A stretch of DNA of 64,000 bases. Origin: CAYUCJ01 sp049282265. Lineage in GTDB: Bacteria; Desulfobacterota; DSM-4660; Desulfatiglandales; Desulfatiglandaceae. The DNA lies in the NCBI GenBank assembly GCA_049282265.1, contig JBAPTR010000126.1, positions 39,642 through 103,641 on the forward strand, read 5' to 3'. The notes beneath the pieces were generated by a model. The model was given only the letters and a program-made list of their open reading frames with translations. It made no database searches and was not told where the DNA came from. The translations under genes and the position numbers were made by a program. This document shows, piece by piece, positions 1-9,101 of this stretch; within the stretch, counting starts at the first letter, position 1; each line of letters starts with the position of its first letter.

Positions 1-1
1 T

Positions 2-178
2 ATCGAGCACTTCTACAAACACATCATGGGGAACAATCCCTATCTCATCCTGGAATTGGATGAGCACAGCGGCGTTGCCGGTGTTATGACGAGGCTTGAG
101 GCCTATAAAAATGTCATAGAGAACACCATGAAGAAATTAAGGGGCCCCAAGGGGAGAAAGGTCGAACTCGCAAACTGA
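2..178 (+). CDS. Acyl-CoA dehydratase activase-related protein, C-terminal end (cut by window edge)
   Basis: Only the last 58 codons are present, ending in TGA at 176-178. The residues LELDEHSGVAGVMTRLEAY match the conserved C-terminal block of the large activase-type proteins (DUF2229/COG3580 group), which activate or accompany 2-hydroxyacyl-CoA dehydratases. The gene lies 34 bases before a COG3581-type partner on the same strand, so the two are probably co-transcribed subunits or split halves of one long activase protein. The catalytic ASKHA domain, if present, lies outside the window. Identification rests on this short tail and on the neighbour. Confidence 0.6.
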   Translation: MEHFYKHIMGNNPYLILELDEHSGVAGVMTRLEAYKNVIENTMKKLRGPKGRKVELAN

Positions 179-212
179 ATATGTTCTTCAGACAGCGAAA
201 CGATAAACGGGC

Positions 213-1568
213 ATGGAATCTAAAAAAGTGATCAGCTTCAAATCGCTCAATAAGACGGTAGGGCGATTCAATCCGAAAGAGAGGATCTTTTTGATACCCC
301 AGATGAACAGGATCGGGGGCCATTTGCTGGCGGCAACCTTCAGGGGGTTCGGTATCCATGCCAAGGTTATGGATACTTACAAGGGCCTCGATCTGGGCAA
401 GAAATTTACCTCCGGGAAGGAGTGCTATCCCTGCCAGATTACCACGGGAGATATCCTCTACTTCATGGAAAAAGAAAGGGAACGGCTGGGTGACGCCTTT
501 GATCCGGAGCGTTATATCTATTTTATGCCGGAATCCAGCGGACCGTGCCGGTTTGGCATGTACAACAAATACCAGCGTATTGTCCTCGACTCGCTCCCGG
601 AGTTGAGCCGCTTGAAAATCGGGTCCCTTACCACGGATGACGGATACTCCCTGTCCGGTATCATCGATAAGGGCCGGGTCCGTGACCTAAGAAAGGCCGC
701 CTATTTTTCTGTTGTTGTGGCCGATGTCATGGACAGGCTTCTCTGGAGAATAAGACCCTACGAGGAGGATCCCGGAACAACAGACACGTTTATTGAGCGA
801 TCCATGCATGTGATGGAAGACGTCTTCGAAGAATTTGGACCGGAAAAGGCATTTGATCGAATCCTTGACCAGATGGAAGTGATCATTGAGAAGGCAAAGG
901 GCCTCATGGATCCACGCATACCTCGAAAACCCCTGATCGGCATCGTGGGTGAGATCTATCTTAGGTCACATACCCATGCGAATCAGGACCTGATAAGGGT
1001 GTTGGAGAAATACGGGGCCGAGGTCGTCAATGCCTCCATTGCAGAATGGATGAATTACATCTCGTATGATAGACTGCGGGAAGCGAAGATAGCCTTTGGA
1101 TTGAGTATGAAGCAGCTTCGTTTCGGCCCCATGAAAAAACAAATCAAAAAAATCCTGGGGTTCGGCAGTGAACTCTATTACCAGGAGTTCAGGCAGAAGA
1201 AGGTCTATGATCGCCTGACTTCAATGATTGATCTCGCCGGGGATCACAAAGTGGGGGATCTCGAAAAGGTTCTCAGGAAAGATGATCTTTTTTCATTTGA
1301 TGCCGGGACCGAGGCCTGTTTGAGTATACCGGGAATTGTGGAGTATGCCCATGAAGGATATAACGGCGTAGTGAATGTGTATCCTTTCACCTGTATGCCC
1401 AGCACCATCACCTCGTCAATCATCCGGCCCAGGATGGACGAACTGGGTATTCCGTATCTGGACACACCCTGCGATGAAAGCATCCAGCCGGGGAGGGAGG
1501 CTGCCATCAGGACATTCATGTACCAGGGTTATCAACATTTTAAACAATATGGAAGGAAAGCGTTTTAG
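213..1568 (+). CDS. Acyl-CoA dehydratase activase-related protein (COG3581-like)
   Basis: A 451-residue soluble protein of the family found as the C-terminal part of long 2-hydroxyacyl-CoA dehydratase activases or as a stand-alone gene. Conserved cysteine motifs are visible: GKECYPCQ near residue 70, ESSGPCRFGMY near 110 and YPFTCMPS near 395. Such cysteines are expected to bind an iron-sulfur cluster, though ligation cannot be shown from sequence. It follows the partner gene at 2-178 by 34 bases and precedes rng by 6 bases, suggesting one transcript. The precise substrate is unknown; many sulfate reducers and syntrophs carry this pair without a known dehydratase. The ATG at 213 has only a weak ribosome-binding site. 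Confidence 0.75.
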   Translation: MESKKVISFKSLNKTVGRFNPKERIFLIPQMNRIGGHLLAATFRGFGIHAKVMDTYKGLDLGKKFTSGKECYPCQITTGDILYFMEKERERLGDAFDPERYIYFMPESSGPCRFGMYNKYQRIVLDSLPELSRLKIGSLTTDDGYSLSGIIDKGRVRDLRKAAYFSVVVADVMDRLLWRIRPYEEDPGTTDTFIERSMHVMEDVFEEFGPEKAFDRILDQMEVIIEKAKGLMDPRIPRKPLIGIVGEIYLRSHTHANQDLIRVLEKYGAEVVNASIAEWMNYISYDRLREAKIAFGLSMKQLRFGPMKKQIKKILGFGSELYYQEFRQKKVYDRLTSMIDLAGDHKVGDLEKVLRKDDLFSFDAGTEACLSIPGIVEYAHEGYNGVVNVYPFTCMPSTITSSIIRPRMDELGIPYLDTPCDESIQPGREAAIRTFMYQGYQHFKQYGRKAF

Positions 1569-1574
1569 AAGATT

Positions 1575-3074
1575 ATGACAACAAGAATGCTCATTAACGC
1601 AGTAGAATCGGAAGAGTACCGTATCGCCATTGTAGAGGATGGGAAGCTTGACGGCTTTTTCATAGACACATCAACGGCGGAACAAAAAATCGGAAACATC
1701 TATAAAGGTATCGTTGAGCGGGTTGCACCAAATTTGCAGGCCTGTTTCGTGGATATCGGCACAGGCAAGAACGGGTTCATACAGGCCAGCGAAATCCATC
1801 CTGAATATTATATCAAGCCCATTGATTCCTCCAATGACCAGCTGATCCCACCCGTGGACAAGATTGCCAAGAAAGGACAGGAACTCCTTGTTCAAGTGAC
1901 GAAGGAGATGCCGGGAAGAAAAGGAGCACATCTGACCACCTATATATCCCTTGCCAGCCGATGCCTGGTCCTGACGCCGGGCCGGGGAGGGGGCGGCGTA
2001 TCGCGGAAGATAGAAGATGAAGAAGAGCGAAAGCGGTTGAAGGCCATCATGAACCAGATCAAACTCCCGGATGACATCGGGTATATCATGCGAACCGCCG
2101 CCTTTGGCACAAACAAGAGAGAACTCTCAAGGGATCTCAACAGGCTGTTGAGAATGTGGAAAAATATCAGAAAGAGCGTCCATCAGGCCCCCCCCCTGTC
2201 GCTGATTCACAAGGAGCAGGATATCTGGCTCAGGACACTCAGGGACTATTTTACCAGCGATGTGACGGAAATCCTGGTGGACGACAAGGACACCTATGTA
2301 AAAATCAAGGACTATATGAAGATCATTTCTCCGAGATACCAGCGCCGCGTCAAACTCTACAAGGAAACGCGGCCCATCTTTGAAAAAGATCAGATTGAAC
2401 GTGAGATTGAAAAGATTTACAGCAACGTGGTTCCCTTGAAGTCAGGAGGGTCCCTTGTGATAGATCCCACGGAGGCCCTGATTTCCGTCGACGTCAATTC
2501 CGGCCGTGCTAGGGGGGGGAAGGATGTGGAAGGGACCGCCTTTAGAACGAATATGGAAGCGGCCTCTGAGATAGCCCGACAGCTTCGGCTGAGGGACGTT
2601 GGGGGGCTCATCGTTATCGATTTCATAGACATGAGAGATAAAAAACACATCAGAGAGATTGAAAGGGTCCTCAGGGAGGAAAGCAAAAAGGACCGCGCCA
2701 AAATAGATCTGGCACACATTTCAAAATTCGGTCTCCTGGAACTGTCCCGGCAACGTCTCCGTCCATCACTGGAGTCGCGGAGCTATCAGACCTGCGAGCA
2801 TTGCCAGGGCAGAGGACTTGTCCTCTCCGTGGAGGCACGATCGCTCTCGTTCCTGAGGCGCATCTGGATGGGGTTGGCTAAAGAAGGCGTCACCCACGTC
2901 AAAGGGCTTCTTCCCCTTGAGGTGGCCACCTATCTCCAGAACAGAAAGAGAAAAGAGATCGCGGAGCTTGAATCTCGCTACAAGGTCTCCATCCTCTTGG
3001 AAGGGAATCCCGCCATCACTCCGGGCGGAGGAAAGCTGGAGTTTCTGGAAACCCCTAACGGGTCGGAAAAATGA
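1575..3074 (+). CDS. rng: Ribonuclease G/E family protein
   Basis: A 499-residue RNase E/G-type endoribonuclease, which cleaves single-stranded A/U-rich RNA in rRNA and mRNA processing. An S1 RNA-binding domain lies near residues 35-120. The catalytic magnesium aspartates appear as D306 in LISVDVNSG and D349 in LIVIDFIDM, and the zinc-link pair as C407 and C410 in TCEHCQGRG. These correspond to D303, D346, C404 and C407 of E. coli RNase E. The length fits RNase G: there is no long disordered degradosome scaffold. The gene starts 6 bases after the upstream stop. Confidence 0.93.
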   Translation: MTTRMLINAVESEEYRIAIVEDGKLDGFFIDTSTAEQKIGNIYKGIVERVAPNLQACFVDIGTGKNGFIQASEIHPEYYIKPIDSSNDQLIPPVDKIAKKGQELLVQVTKEMPGRKGAHLTTYISLASRCLVLTPGRGGGGVSRKIEDEEERKRLKAIMNQIKLPDDIGYIMRTAAFGTNKRELSRDLNRLLRMWKNIRKSVHQAPPLSLIHKEQDIWLRTLRDYFTSDVTEILVDDKDTYVKIKDYMKIISPRYQRRVKLYKETRPIFEKDQIEREIEKIYSNVVPLKSGGSLVIDPTEALISVDVNSGRARGGKDVEGTAFRTNMEAASEIARQLRLRDVGGLIVIDFIDMRDKKHIREIERVLREESKKDRAKIDLAHISKFGLLELSRQRLRPSLESRSYQTCEHCQGRGLVLSVEARSLSFLRRIWMGLAKEGVTHVKGLLPLEVATYLQNRKRKEIAELESRYKVSILLEGNPAITPGGGKLEFLETPNGSEK

Positions 3075-3151
3075 TGGCATTTCCCGCCTTGACGGGAAAG
3101 AGAGGCGCTCCGCATCACGCCTGCCACGGCCATCTGTGCCTTTAGCGACTC

Positions 3152-4981
3152 ATGTTTAACCACATTATCTACTTCATTGTTGTCCTCCTGACCTTCAGCG
3201 TCAGCTATGCCGGAAAGGCCCCGGGATATCCCCTCCCTCTGACGCTGGTCGCGATCGGTATCGGCTGGGCCGGCTTCGCCCTCTATTGCAGAAAGGTGTT
3301 TGAAGGGATCAGCAACCATTTCAGGGGAAAAGGGTTCGGGGATGGCCGGGCCGTTGCCCTGTACCAGAAGGCCCAGGTGAGGCTCTCCGTCCTTGCCATC
3401 TTTATCTTCGCTCTGTTTACCTTTCTCCTCAATCTCAAGTACTGGATCCAGGCGATTCCAGGCTTCAAATCCCTGACGGTTCTCCAGGGACTGGTGGCCT
3501 TGGCCCTCTATCTGTTCTTCCTGTTCACCATCTGGTGGTTTGCCGCGCCCACATACCGTGAATTGTTTTCCATCAACATTACGAGAAAATCGTACATCTT
3601 TTCCAATGCCAGGCTCAACGTCCCCATCCTTTTCCCGTGGGTGTGCCTGTCCTTGATCTATGATCTCCTGGCCTTGAGCCCCTGGGGGCAACCATCCAGT
3701 TTTTTCAACACCATGGAGGGCCAGATCCTGTTTTTCTCCATATTCCTGGTCCTTCTCATGATCGTGCTCCCCGTATTTATCCAGTCGTGGTGGGGCTGCA
3801 GGCCGTTGGATGACTCCGACAAGTCCCGGCAGCTCATGGCATTCCTTGAGGAGAAGGGCTTCAAATACCGGTATCTGTTGAGATGGCCCCTATTTGAGGG
3901 AAGGATGATGACCGCAGGCATCATGGGAATCCTGCCCCGTTTCCGCTATATTCTTGTTACGGATTCCCTCCTTGAAATCCTTTCCATTGATGAGCTGAAG
4001 GCCGTACTGGCTCATGAAATGGGTCATGCCAAATACAGGCATCTCCTTTACTATGTCTTATTCCTCATCGGTTATCTCGTCCTGACCTTCGGCCTCTTTG
4101 ATATCTATTACTGGTTGCTGGCCTCCAGTTCGTTTTTTTCCGGATTTCTTGCATCGGGCCACGAGGACGGGAACACCCTCATGTACATGGTCCTTTCACT
4201 TCCCATGCTCCTCAGCCTGGTGATCTACTTCAGGTACGTGATGGGATTTTTTATGCGAAACTTTGAGCGACAGGCCGACCTCTATTCGGCAAAGGTTATG
4301 GGTACGCCGGAGTACACGATCCGCTCGCTCGAAAAAATTGCCATGCTTAGCGGCAGGAGCAGAAACGTTCCCAGTTGGCATCACTTCAGTATCCGGGAAC
4401 GGGTGGATTGCCTGGCGCGGTCTTTGAGAGACCCGACCCTCTTGAAGAGACATACCCGGTTTGTGACTGTGCTTTTCACAGGTTTTATCGTCCTGGTTGT
4501 GTTTCTGGGGTACCTTCTGAATTTCAGCCCCCTCAAAGAGCATATGACCTACGCGGCCCTGGAAAATGTCCTCCAGGAACAGTTGAGTGTGAATCCTGCG
4601 GACCTGGGCCTTTACGAAAACCTGGCCATGCTCTATCAAAAGATGGAGGATTACGGAAAGGCAATCGAAGTCTACGAGAAGATCCTCCGACTGGACCCGG
4701 ACCGCTCCTTGACCCTCAACAATCTGGCCTGGCTGCTGGTGACCAGTGATGATCCGAAACTGCGAGACAGAAGGCGAGCCCTGGCCCTGGCCAAAAGGGC
4801 GGTTTCCCTGGAAAGGATTCCTGTCTATCTGGATACCCTTGCCGAGGCCTACTATGAAAACGGCGATCAGCAGGAAGCCCTGGAAACCATTAGAGAGGCC
4901 CTTTCAAGAGCAAGGAAGAACAGGACCTACTATGAGAAGCAGCTTCGGAAGTTTCTCTCAGGTGACTTAAAGAAATCATAG
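3152..4981 (+). CDS. Membrane M48-family zinc metalloprotease with C-terminal TPR
   Basis: A 609-residue multi-spanning protein. Hydrophobic segments occupy roughly the first 220 residues, followed by the M48 zinc site HEMGH (288-292) with third ligand E372 in ERQAD, and more membrane segments around the site. This matches the Ste24/HtpX type of intramembrane-associated protease used in membrane-protein quality control. The last ~130 residues are soluble and contain tetratricopeptide repeats (for example around AKAIEVYEKILRLDPD-like blocks), suggesting docking of a substrate or partner. The ATG at 3152 lacks a good ribosome-binding site, so the exact start is uncertain. It follows rng by 77 bases. 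Confidence 0.85.
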   Translation: MFNHIIYFIVVLLTFSVSYAGKAPGYPLPLTLVAIGIGWAGFALYCRKVFEGISNHFRGKGFGDGRAVALYQKAQVRLSVLAIFIFALFTFLLNLKYWIQAIPGFKSLTVLQGLVALALYLFFLFTIWWFAAPTYRELFSINITRKSYIFSNARLNVPILFPWVCLSLIYDLLALSPWGQPSSFFNTMEGQILFFSIFLVLLMIVLPVFIQSWWGCRPLDDSDKSRQLMAFLEEKGFKYRYLLRWPLFEGRMMTAGIMGILPRFRYILVTDSLLEILSIDELKAVLAHEMGHAKYRHLLYYVLFLIGYLVLTFGLFDIYYWLLASSSFFSGFLASGHEDGNTLMYMVLSLPMLLSLVIYFRYVMGFFMRNFERQADLYSAKVMGTPEYTIRSLEKIAMLSGRSRNVPSWHHFSIRERVDCLARSLRDPTLLKRHTRFVTVLFTGFIVLVVFLGYLLNFSPLKEHMTYAALENVLQEQLSVNPADLGLYENLAMLYQKMEDYGKAIEVYEKILRLDPDRSLTLNNLAWLLVTSDDPKLRDRRRALALAKRAVSLERIPVYLDTLAEAYYENGDQQEALETIREALSRARKNRTYYEKQLRKFLSGDLKKS

Positions 4982-5049
4982 GCAAAAGTACGGTTGGATA
5001 AAGAGCATATAAATTCCAAATGACCAATGATCGATTTGGAGGTGGAGTG

Positions 5050-7446
5050 ATGAAAAAGTGGGTCCTGGTGATTTCTTGCGTTCTCGTGGGCATCATTGTG
5101 GTGGGCCTCGGCTCCGGCTATCTCTGGTTTCAGCATACCCTCAAGAAACGGTTGCCGGAGATCAGCGGCGAAGTGAGCCTGAAGGGTATCACGGAGGATG
5201 TGCGGATCATAAGGGATACCTTCGGGGTGCCCCATATCTATGCCGCGAATGAAGCGGATATGTATTTCGCATTCGGCTATGCCGTGGCCCAGGACCGGCT
5301 CTGGCAGATCGATTTCTTGCGTCACTTGGGCCAGGGACGTCTCTCGGAAGTCTTTGGAAAAGACTTTGTGGAGACGGACCGTTACTTCAGGCTGCTCACC
5401 GCGGCGGGAGTCAACAAGACCATCCCACGGGAATTTGAGACCGTTCTCAGCGCCTTTGTGAAAGGGGTAAACGGTTATATCGCGAGCCATTCAGACCGGT
5501 TGCCCATAGAGTTCACCCTGCTTCGCTATAAACCCGAGAAATGGACGGAAGACGACTACCTCGCTATCCTGAAGCTGGTCAACTGGGGGCTTTCTTGCGG
5601 GTTCACCACCGACCTGACTGCGGATAAAATCCTCAAGAAGGGAGGGGCGGAGAAGTTCAGAGAGGCCTTTCCGCCCTGGCCGGGTGATGCTCCCATAATT
5701 GTTCCCAAAGGATATGAAGGCGCCACAGCATACCAGGATGAGGCGCTCAGGGTGGCGGAAAAGGTAAGGGCGCTGATCGGTTTTCCCGTGGGCGCGGCGA
5801 GCAACAACTGGGTAATCTCCGGGGAGAAGGCCCAAAACGGCAAACCCATGCTGGCCAACGACACCCATCTTGCCCTGACCAATCCCTCTTTCTGGTGGGA
5901 GGTAAACCTGAACTGTCCCACTATCCATGTATCCGGGTTTGCGGTCCCGGGTGTGCCGGGCGTTGCCATCGGCCACAACCGGGATGTTGCCTGGGGCATT
6001 ACCAACGTCATGGTGGATGACGTGGATTTCTACATCGAAAAGATCAATCCCGAGAACCCTCGCCAGTACTGGTACAAGGACCACTGGGAGGGCATGAAGG
6101 TCATCGAAGAGACCATCAAGGTAAAAGGCGGTGATCCTGTCAAGAATGAAATTCTCCTGACCCGTCATGGACCCATTGTGACTCAGCCGGGAAAAGGCGG
6201 CGGCAAGGAGACCATTTCCCAGAGATGGGCATTCACGGACGGCCTCCAGCCGGGAAAAGCAGGATATAAACTCATGACGGCCGGGAACGTCCGGGAAGTC
6301 ACCGAGGCCCTCCGGTACTGGGAACTCCCCAGTCAGAATTGGGTGTTTGCCGACCGGGAAGGCAACATCGGGTACTGGTGCTGCGCCACTGTTCCCATAC
6401 GTCCAAAAGGAGATGATGGAATATTGCCGGTGCCGGGATGGACCGGGGGATATGAATGGAAGGGGTATGTCCCTTTTGATCAACGGCCCCATCTCCTGAA
6501 TCCGGAGCAGGGCTTTATTGCCACCTCCAACAACAAAGTCGCAGGGGATTACTATCCCTATCTGATCGGCCACTACTGGGAGCCCATGGATCGGGTGACC
6601 CGTGTCACCCGGCTCCTTGAATCAAAAGAAAAGCTGACGGTTGAAGATTTCAAGAAGATCCAGCACGATACCTATTGTCTCCTCGCCTCGGAACTCACGC
6701 CGAAATTCATAAAAGTCCTGGACAAATATCCAGATAAAGATGGGTTTAAAAAGGCCCGGGAGGTCCTTTCCGGATGGAATTTCGTGATGGGCGACAAGAG
6801 TGTCGCGGCGTGTATTTTCGAGGTGACGTTCCGAAAAATGATGGACAATATCTTCAGAGATGAACTGGGAGAAACACTCTTCCGGAAATATCTGAAGACC
6901 ACCATGTTCCCTCCAAGGGCCATCAGGGCCATGTGCCGAAAAGGATCATCCCCGTGGTTTGATAACGTCAACACGCCTCAGAAAGAAGGCATGGAAGATA
7001 TCATGAAGGTGAGTCTGGACCAGGCCCTTTCGCAACTGCGTGAGAAGATGGGAAATGATATGGGGAAATGGGCCTGGGGAAAGATACATACGCTGACCTT
7101 CGAACATGTACTGGGCAAGAAGAAGCCGTTGAATTATATTTTCAATCTGGGCCCCTTCCCGGTGCCCGGGGACCACCTGACCGTGAATAAGAAGCAGTAC
7201 CAGTACACAAAGCCGTATGATGCCGACCACGGTGTTTCCCAGCGGATGATAGTTGATCTCTCAAATATCAAAGACGCACTGCATGTGCTTCCCACCGGTG
7301 AATCGGGCCATCTCAAGAGCCCGCACTACCGGGATCAGATTCCCTTGTACCTGGGAAACGGCTACCATCCCGCATGGCCTGAAAGGGTCCAGGTAGAAAA
7401 GAACAAGGAGGGCGTTCTGACGTTGAGACCCGAAAAAACGCAATAG
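5050..7446 (+). CDS. Penicillin acylase family protein (Ntn hydrolase)
   Basis: A 798-residue precursor of the penicillin G acylase/acyl-homoserine-lactone acylase superfamily. An N-terminal membrane anchor or signal segment (about residues 3-28) is followed by the alpha-subunit region (RDTFGVPHIYA, AQDRLWQIDFLRH). The autoprocessing site lies at GAA|SNNW, where Ser251 would become the N-terminal nucleophile of the beta subunit. Downstream blocks such as NDTHLAL and WGITNV fit the family. The natural amide substrate is unknown; quorum-signal or peptide amides are possible. An in-frame ATG lies 30 bases upstream, but TTGGAGGTGG ends 5 bases before the ATG at 5050, which decides the start. No partner gene is obvious. 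Confidence 0.9.
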   Translation: MKKWVLVISCVLVGIIVVGLGSGYLWFQHTLKKRLPEISGEVSLKGITEDVRIIRDTFGVPHIYAANEADMYFAFGYAVAQDRLWQIDFLRHLGQGRLSEVFGKDFVETDRYFRLLTAAGVNKTIPREFETVLSAFVKGVNGYIASHSDRLPIEFTLLRYKPEKWTEDDYLAILKLVNWGLSCGFTTDLTADKILKKGGAEKFREAFPPWPGDAPIIVPKGYEGATAYQDEALRVAEKVRALIGFPVGAASNNWVISGEKAQNGKPMLANDTHLALTNPSFWWEVNLNCPTIHVSGFAVPGVPGVAIGHNRDVAWGITNVMVDDVDFYIEKINPENPRQYWYKDHWEGMKVIEETIKVKGGDPVKNEILLTRHGPIVTQPGKGGGKETISQRWAFTDGLQPGKAGYKLMTAGNVREVTEALRYWELPSQNWVFADREGNIGYWCCATVPIRPKGDDGILPVPGWTGGYEWKGYVPFDQRPHLLNPEQGFIATSNNKVAGDYYPYLIGHYWEPMDRVTRVTRLLESKEKLTVEDFKKIQHDTYCLLASELTPKFIKVLDKYPDKDGFKKAREVLSGWNFVMGDKSVAACIFEVTFRKMMDNIFRDELGETLFRKYLKTTMFPPRAIRAMCRKGSSPWFDNVNTPQKEGMEDIMKVSLDQALSQLREKMGNDMGKWAWGKIHTLTFEHVLGKKKPLNYIFNLGPFPVPGDHLTVNKKQYQYTKPYDADHGVSQRMIVDLSNIKDALHVLPTGESGHLKSPHYRDQIPLYLGNGYHPAWPERVQVEKNKEGVLTLRPEKTQ

Positions 7447-7602
7447 CTCCAACTTCCTGGTTTTTTTGTAGATGCGTTGGTTGCGGCTGGATTAATCGGG
7501 GATATTGTGGCACATAACGCGTCCATATCCGTTGCAGAAGCTGGATGTCAGGCTGAAATCGGCACGGCCTGCACCATGGACGTCAAGAAAACATTCCTCA
7601 GG

Positions 7603-8577
7603 TCAGGAAGGCACTTTCAGACTGAAGGTGATCATGAGAGGGTCATCGTCGGAGATCGGTTTGCCCAGGCTGATGGTCCCGTCGCCAATCATGAACCACT
7701 CCCGGTGGTGCAGGTGCATTTCCATGCCACTATAAACGTGCCCTCCTGGAGCCGTGTTGATATAGGTACCGTTGGTGCTGCCGTCCACAAAGACAAAATC
7801 GCCGTAACGGCAAATGATTTTGGCATGAGAACGTGAAGCCGTTTCAGCGTTGACAACCAGGTCGCTGGTGCCGTCCCGGCCGAAAACATAGGGTGTCATC
7901 TCTTTTGTGATAACGATCTCTTTTTCCCCAAAACCCACTACCAGTTCCGCATTTATTGCAGTCGTTGCAGTCATCTTCGAAGGGATGAAGAGCCTGGTTG
8001 CATCATCCATAGCCCAGACAACTTCCATGGTGTTCAGGGGGTTGGATTTTCCTTTTACTTCAAGTCGTCCGAATGGACGGCACACGCTTTTACTGTATTC
8101 GGGGAGTCCTTCAGTGGTTTCAACCGTTGTAACGATCTGCCCACCTTTGGCCAGGGAGGCAATCCGTGCTGCAATATTGACCGTATCTCCATAGGGATGT
8201 CCTTTGTCCAGTTCAATGGGGCCTTTGTGAAACCCGATGCGGACGTTGATCTTATGTCCGTGTGATGTTGCTGTAAATTTGAAATGTTTTTGTAAATCAC
8301 ACGCACAGTTCACCGCTTCCAAGGGGTTCTCAAAATAAGCCATGATTTCGTCACCGATCACTTCAACCACGACACCGTTATTCTCTTTTATCTTTCTTGA
8401 GACGGAATTGAGGCTTTCAACAACACATTCGTGGGCAATCCTGTCGCCGAGGTTCTCATACAAATGTGTGCTTCCGGCAACATCTGCAAAGAAGATTACA
8501 AGTTCTAAAGGTTTCTCAACAGGGTCTTCTTCCGGTTTAAACCTTGACTTGCCGAATATGTTTCTTAACAGTGAAAT
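7603..8577 (-). CDS. Class III adenylate/guanylate cyclase with C-terminal FHA domain, probable ATT start
   Basis: The frame encodes a class III nucleotidyl cyclase domain with both metal sites (LVIFFADVAGST and VEVIGDEIMAYF), followed by an FHA domain (YVFGRDGTSD, SRSHAKI, STNGTYIN) that should bind phosphothreonine. There is no ATG. The first TTG (8461-8463) would remove the first metal aspartate and beta strand. The frame is open to a TAA at 8581-8583, and an ATT at 8575-8577 sits 7 bases after GAGGG (8585-8589), giving an N-terminus read as MSLLRNIFGKSR, so ATT is the best start (324 aa). A sequencing error is the alternative. The product probably couples cNMP synthesis to Ser/Thr phosphorylation; cNMP-binding and kinase genes occur elsewhere in the window. 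Confidence 0.8.
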   Translation of the reverse strand: MSLLRNIFGKSRFKPEEDPVEKPLELVIFFADVAGSTHLYENLGDRIAHECVVESLNSVSRKIKENNGVVVEVIGDEIMAYFENPLEAVNCACDLQKHFKFTATSHGHKINVRIGFHKGPIELDKGHPYGDTVNIAARIASLAKGGQIVTTVETTEGLPEYSKSVCRPFGRLEVKGKSNPLNTMEVVWAMDDATRLFIPSKMTATTAINAELVVGFGEKEIVITKEMTPYVFGRDGTSDLVVNAETASRSHAKIICRYGDFVFVDGSTNGTYINTAPGGHVYSGMEMHLHHREWFMIGDGTISLGKPISDDDPLMITFSLKVPS

Positions 8578-8857
8578 AGTTTATCCCTCAATTCAGCAGT
8601 AGCAGATCGGCTAAAAATACCGTTTTCTTCAGGAGGCCGCAAGATTTTTTCTTGGCAGAATATTGCAGGGCTGGGGGTCCATGTTGAAACGACCTGTCAT
8701 CATGAGCAACTCCCAGTGTATGTTAAGTGGAAAATAGAGACAATATCGCGGCGTGCGACAGGAATAAGGGATCCCCTTTAATCTATGCGATCAAAATCGT
8801 TGTTGACAAATTCGTGAGATGTTGAGGAGACTTTTTTTCTTGACAGATTGAAGAAGC

Positions 8858-8966
8858 GACTTTTCAGCTCAAATAAATACTGAAGCAAATATCGGGAAAG
8901 GGACCTTGTATGGGTATTTTGACAGCAAAGAGGACCTGTTTTTCGGTGTATCGGATCCACTTCGTT
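8858..8966 (+). pseudogene. Remnant of a TetR-family regulator (HTH only)
   Basis: One frame reads EANIGKGTLYGYFDSKEDLF and then stops at a TAG after about 15 more residues. This is the end of the TetR DNA-binding helix-turn-helix, in which the GKGTLYxYFxSKEDLF pattern is diagnostic. The preceding bases only faintly recall a TetR N-terminus and no start codon is present. The ligand-binding domain is absent. It is best read as a fossil of a deleted regulator gene lying between the cyclase gene and the universal-stress genes. Confidence 0.6.
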
Positions 8967-8967
8967 G

Positions 8968-9085
8968 GTCATAGGCTGCTGTTTGCGGCATTAGTAAGCT
9001 TCCAAGGAACTCATAGTATTAATTAAGCTCCTTTATCATAGGTTGCCGCTTGCGGCATAAACCAGCTTTTTACGAAGTCATCATG
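8968..9085. repeat. Imperfect tandem repeat, two ~50-bp units
   Basis: Unit 1 begins CATAGGCTGCTGTTTGCGGC near 8969 and unit 2 begins CATAGGTTGCCGCTTGCGGC near 9037, each followed by an AAGCTT/AAACCAGC-like tract and an (A)GTCATCAT or CTCATAGTAT end. The second unit ends in CTTTTTACGAAGTCATCA. A related CTTTTTACGGTTCCATCA occurs near 19410-19428, and TTCCAAGGAACTCAT (near 8999) is the reverse complement of a segment at 19372-19386. It is therefore likely a dispersed intergenic repeat. The rest of 8591-9101 holds no gene that I can see apart from the TetR remnant. Confidence 0.5.
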
Positions 9086-9101
9086 TATTTGAGGAGAGTC
9101 C

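Noticed and set aside
5491..6573. Open frame of about 360 codons on the minus strand
   Set aside because: Antisense to the penicillin-acylase-family gene, which is well supported.
7447..7602. Plus-strand frame beginning after the acylase gene
   Set aside because: It runs antisense into the FHA domain of the cyclase gene; the 156-bp gap shows no start site or signal I trust.
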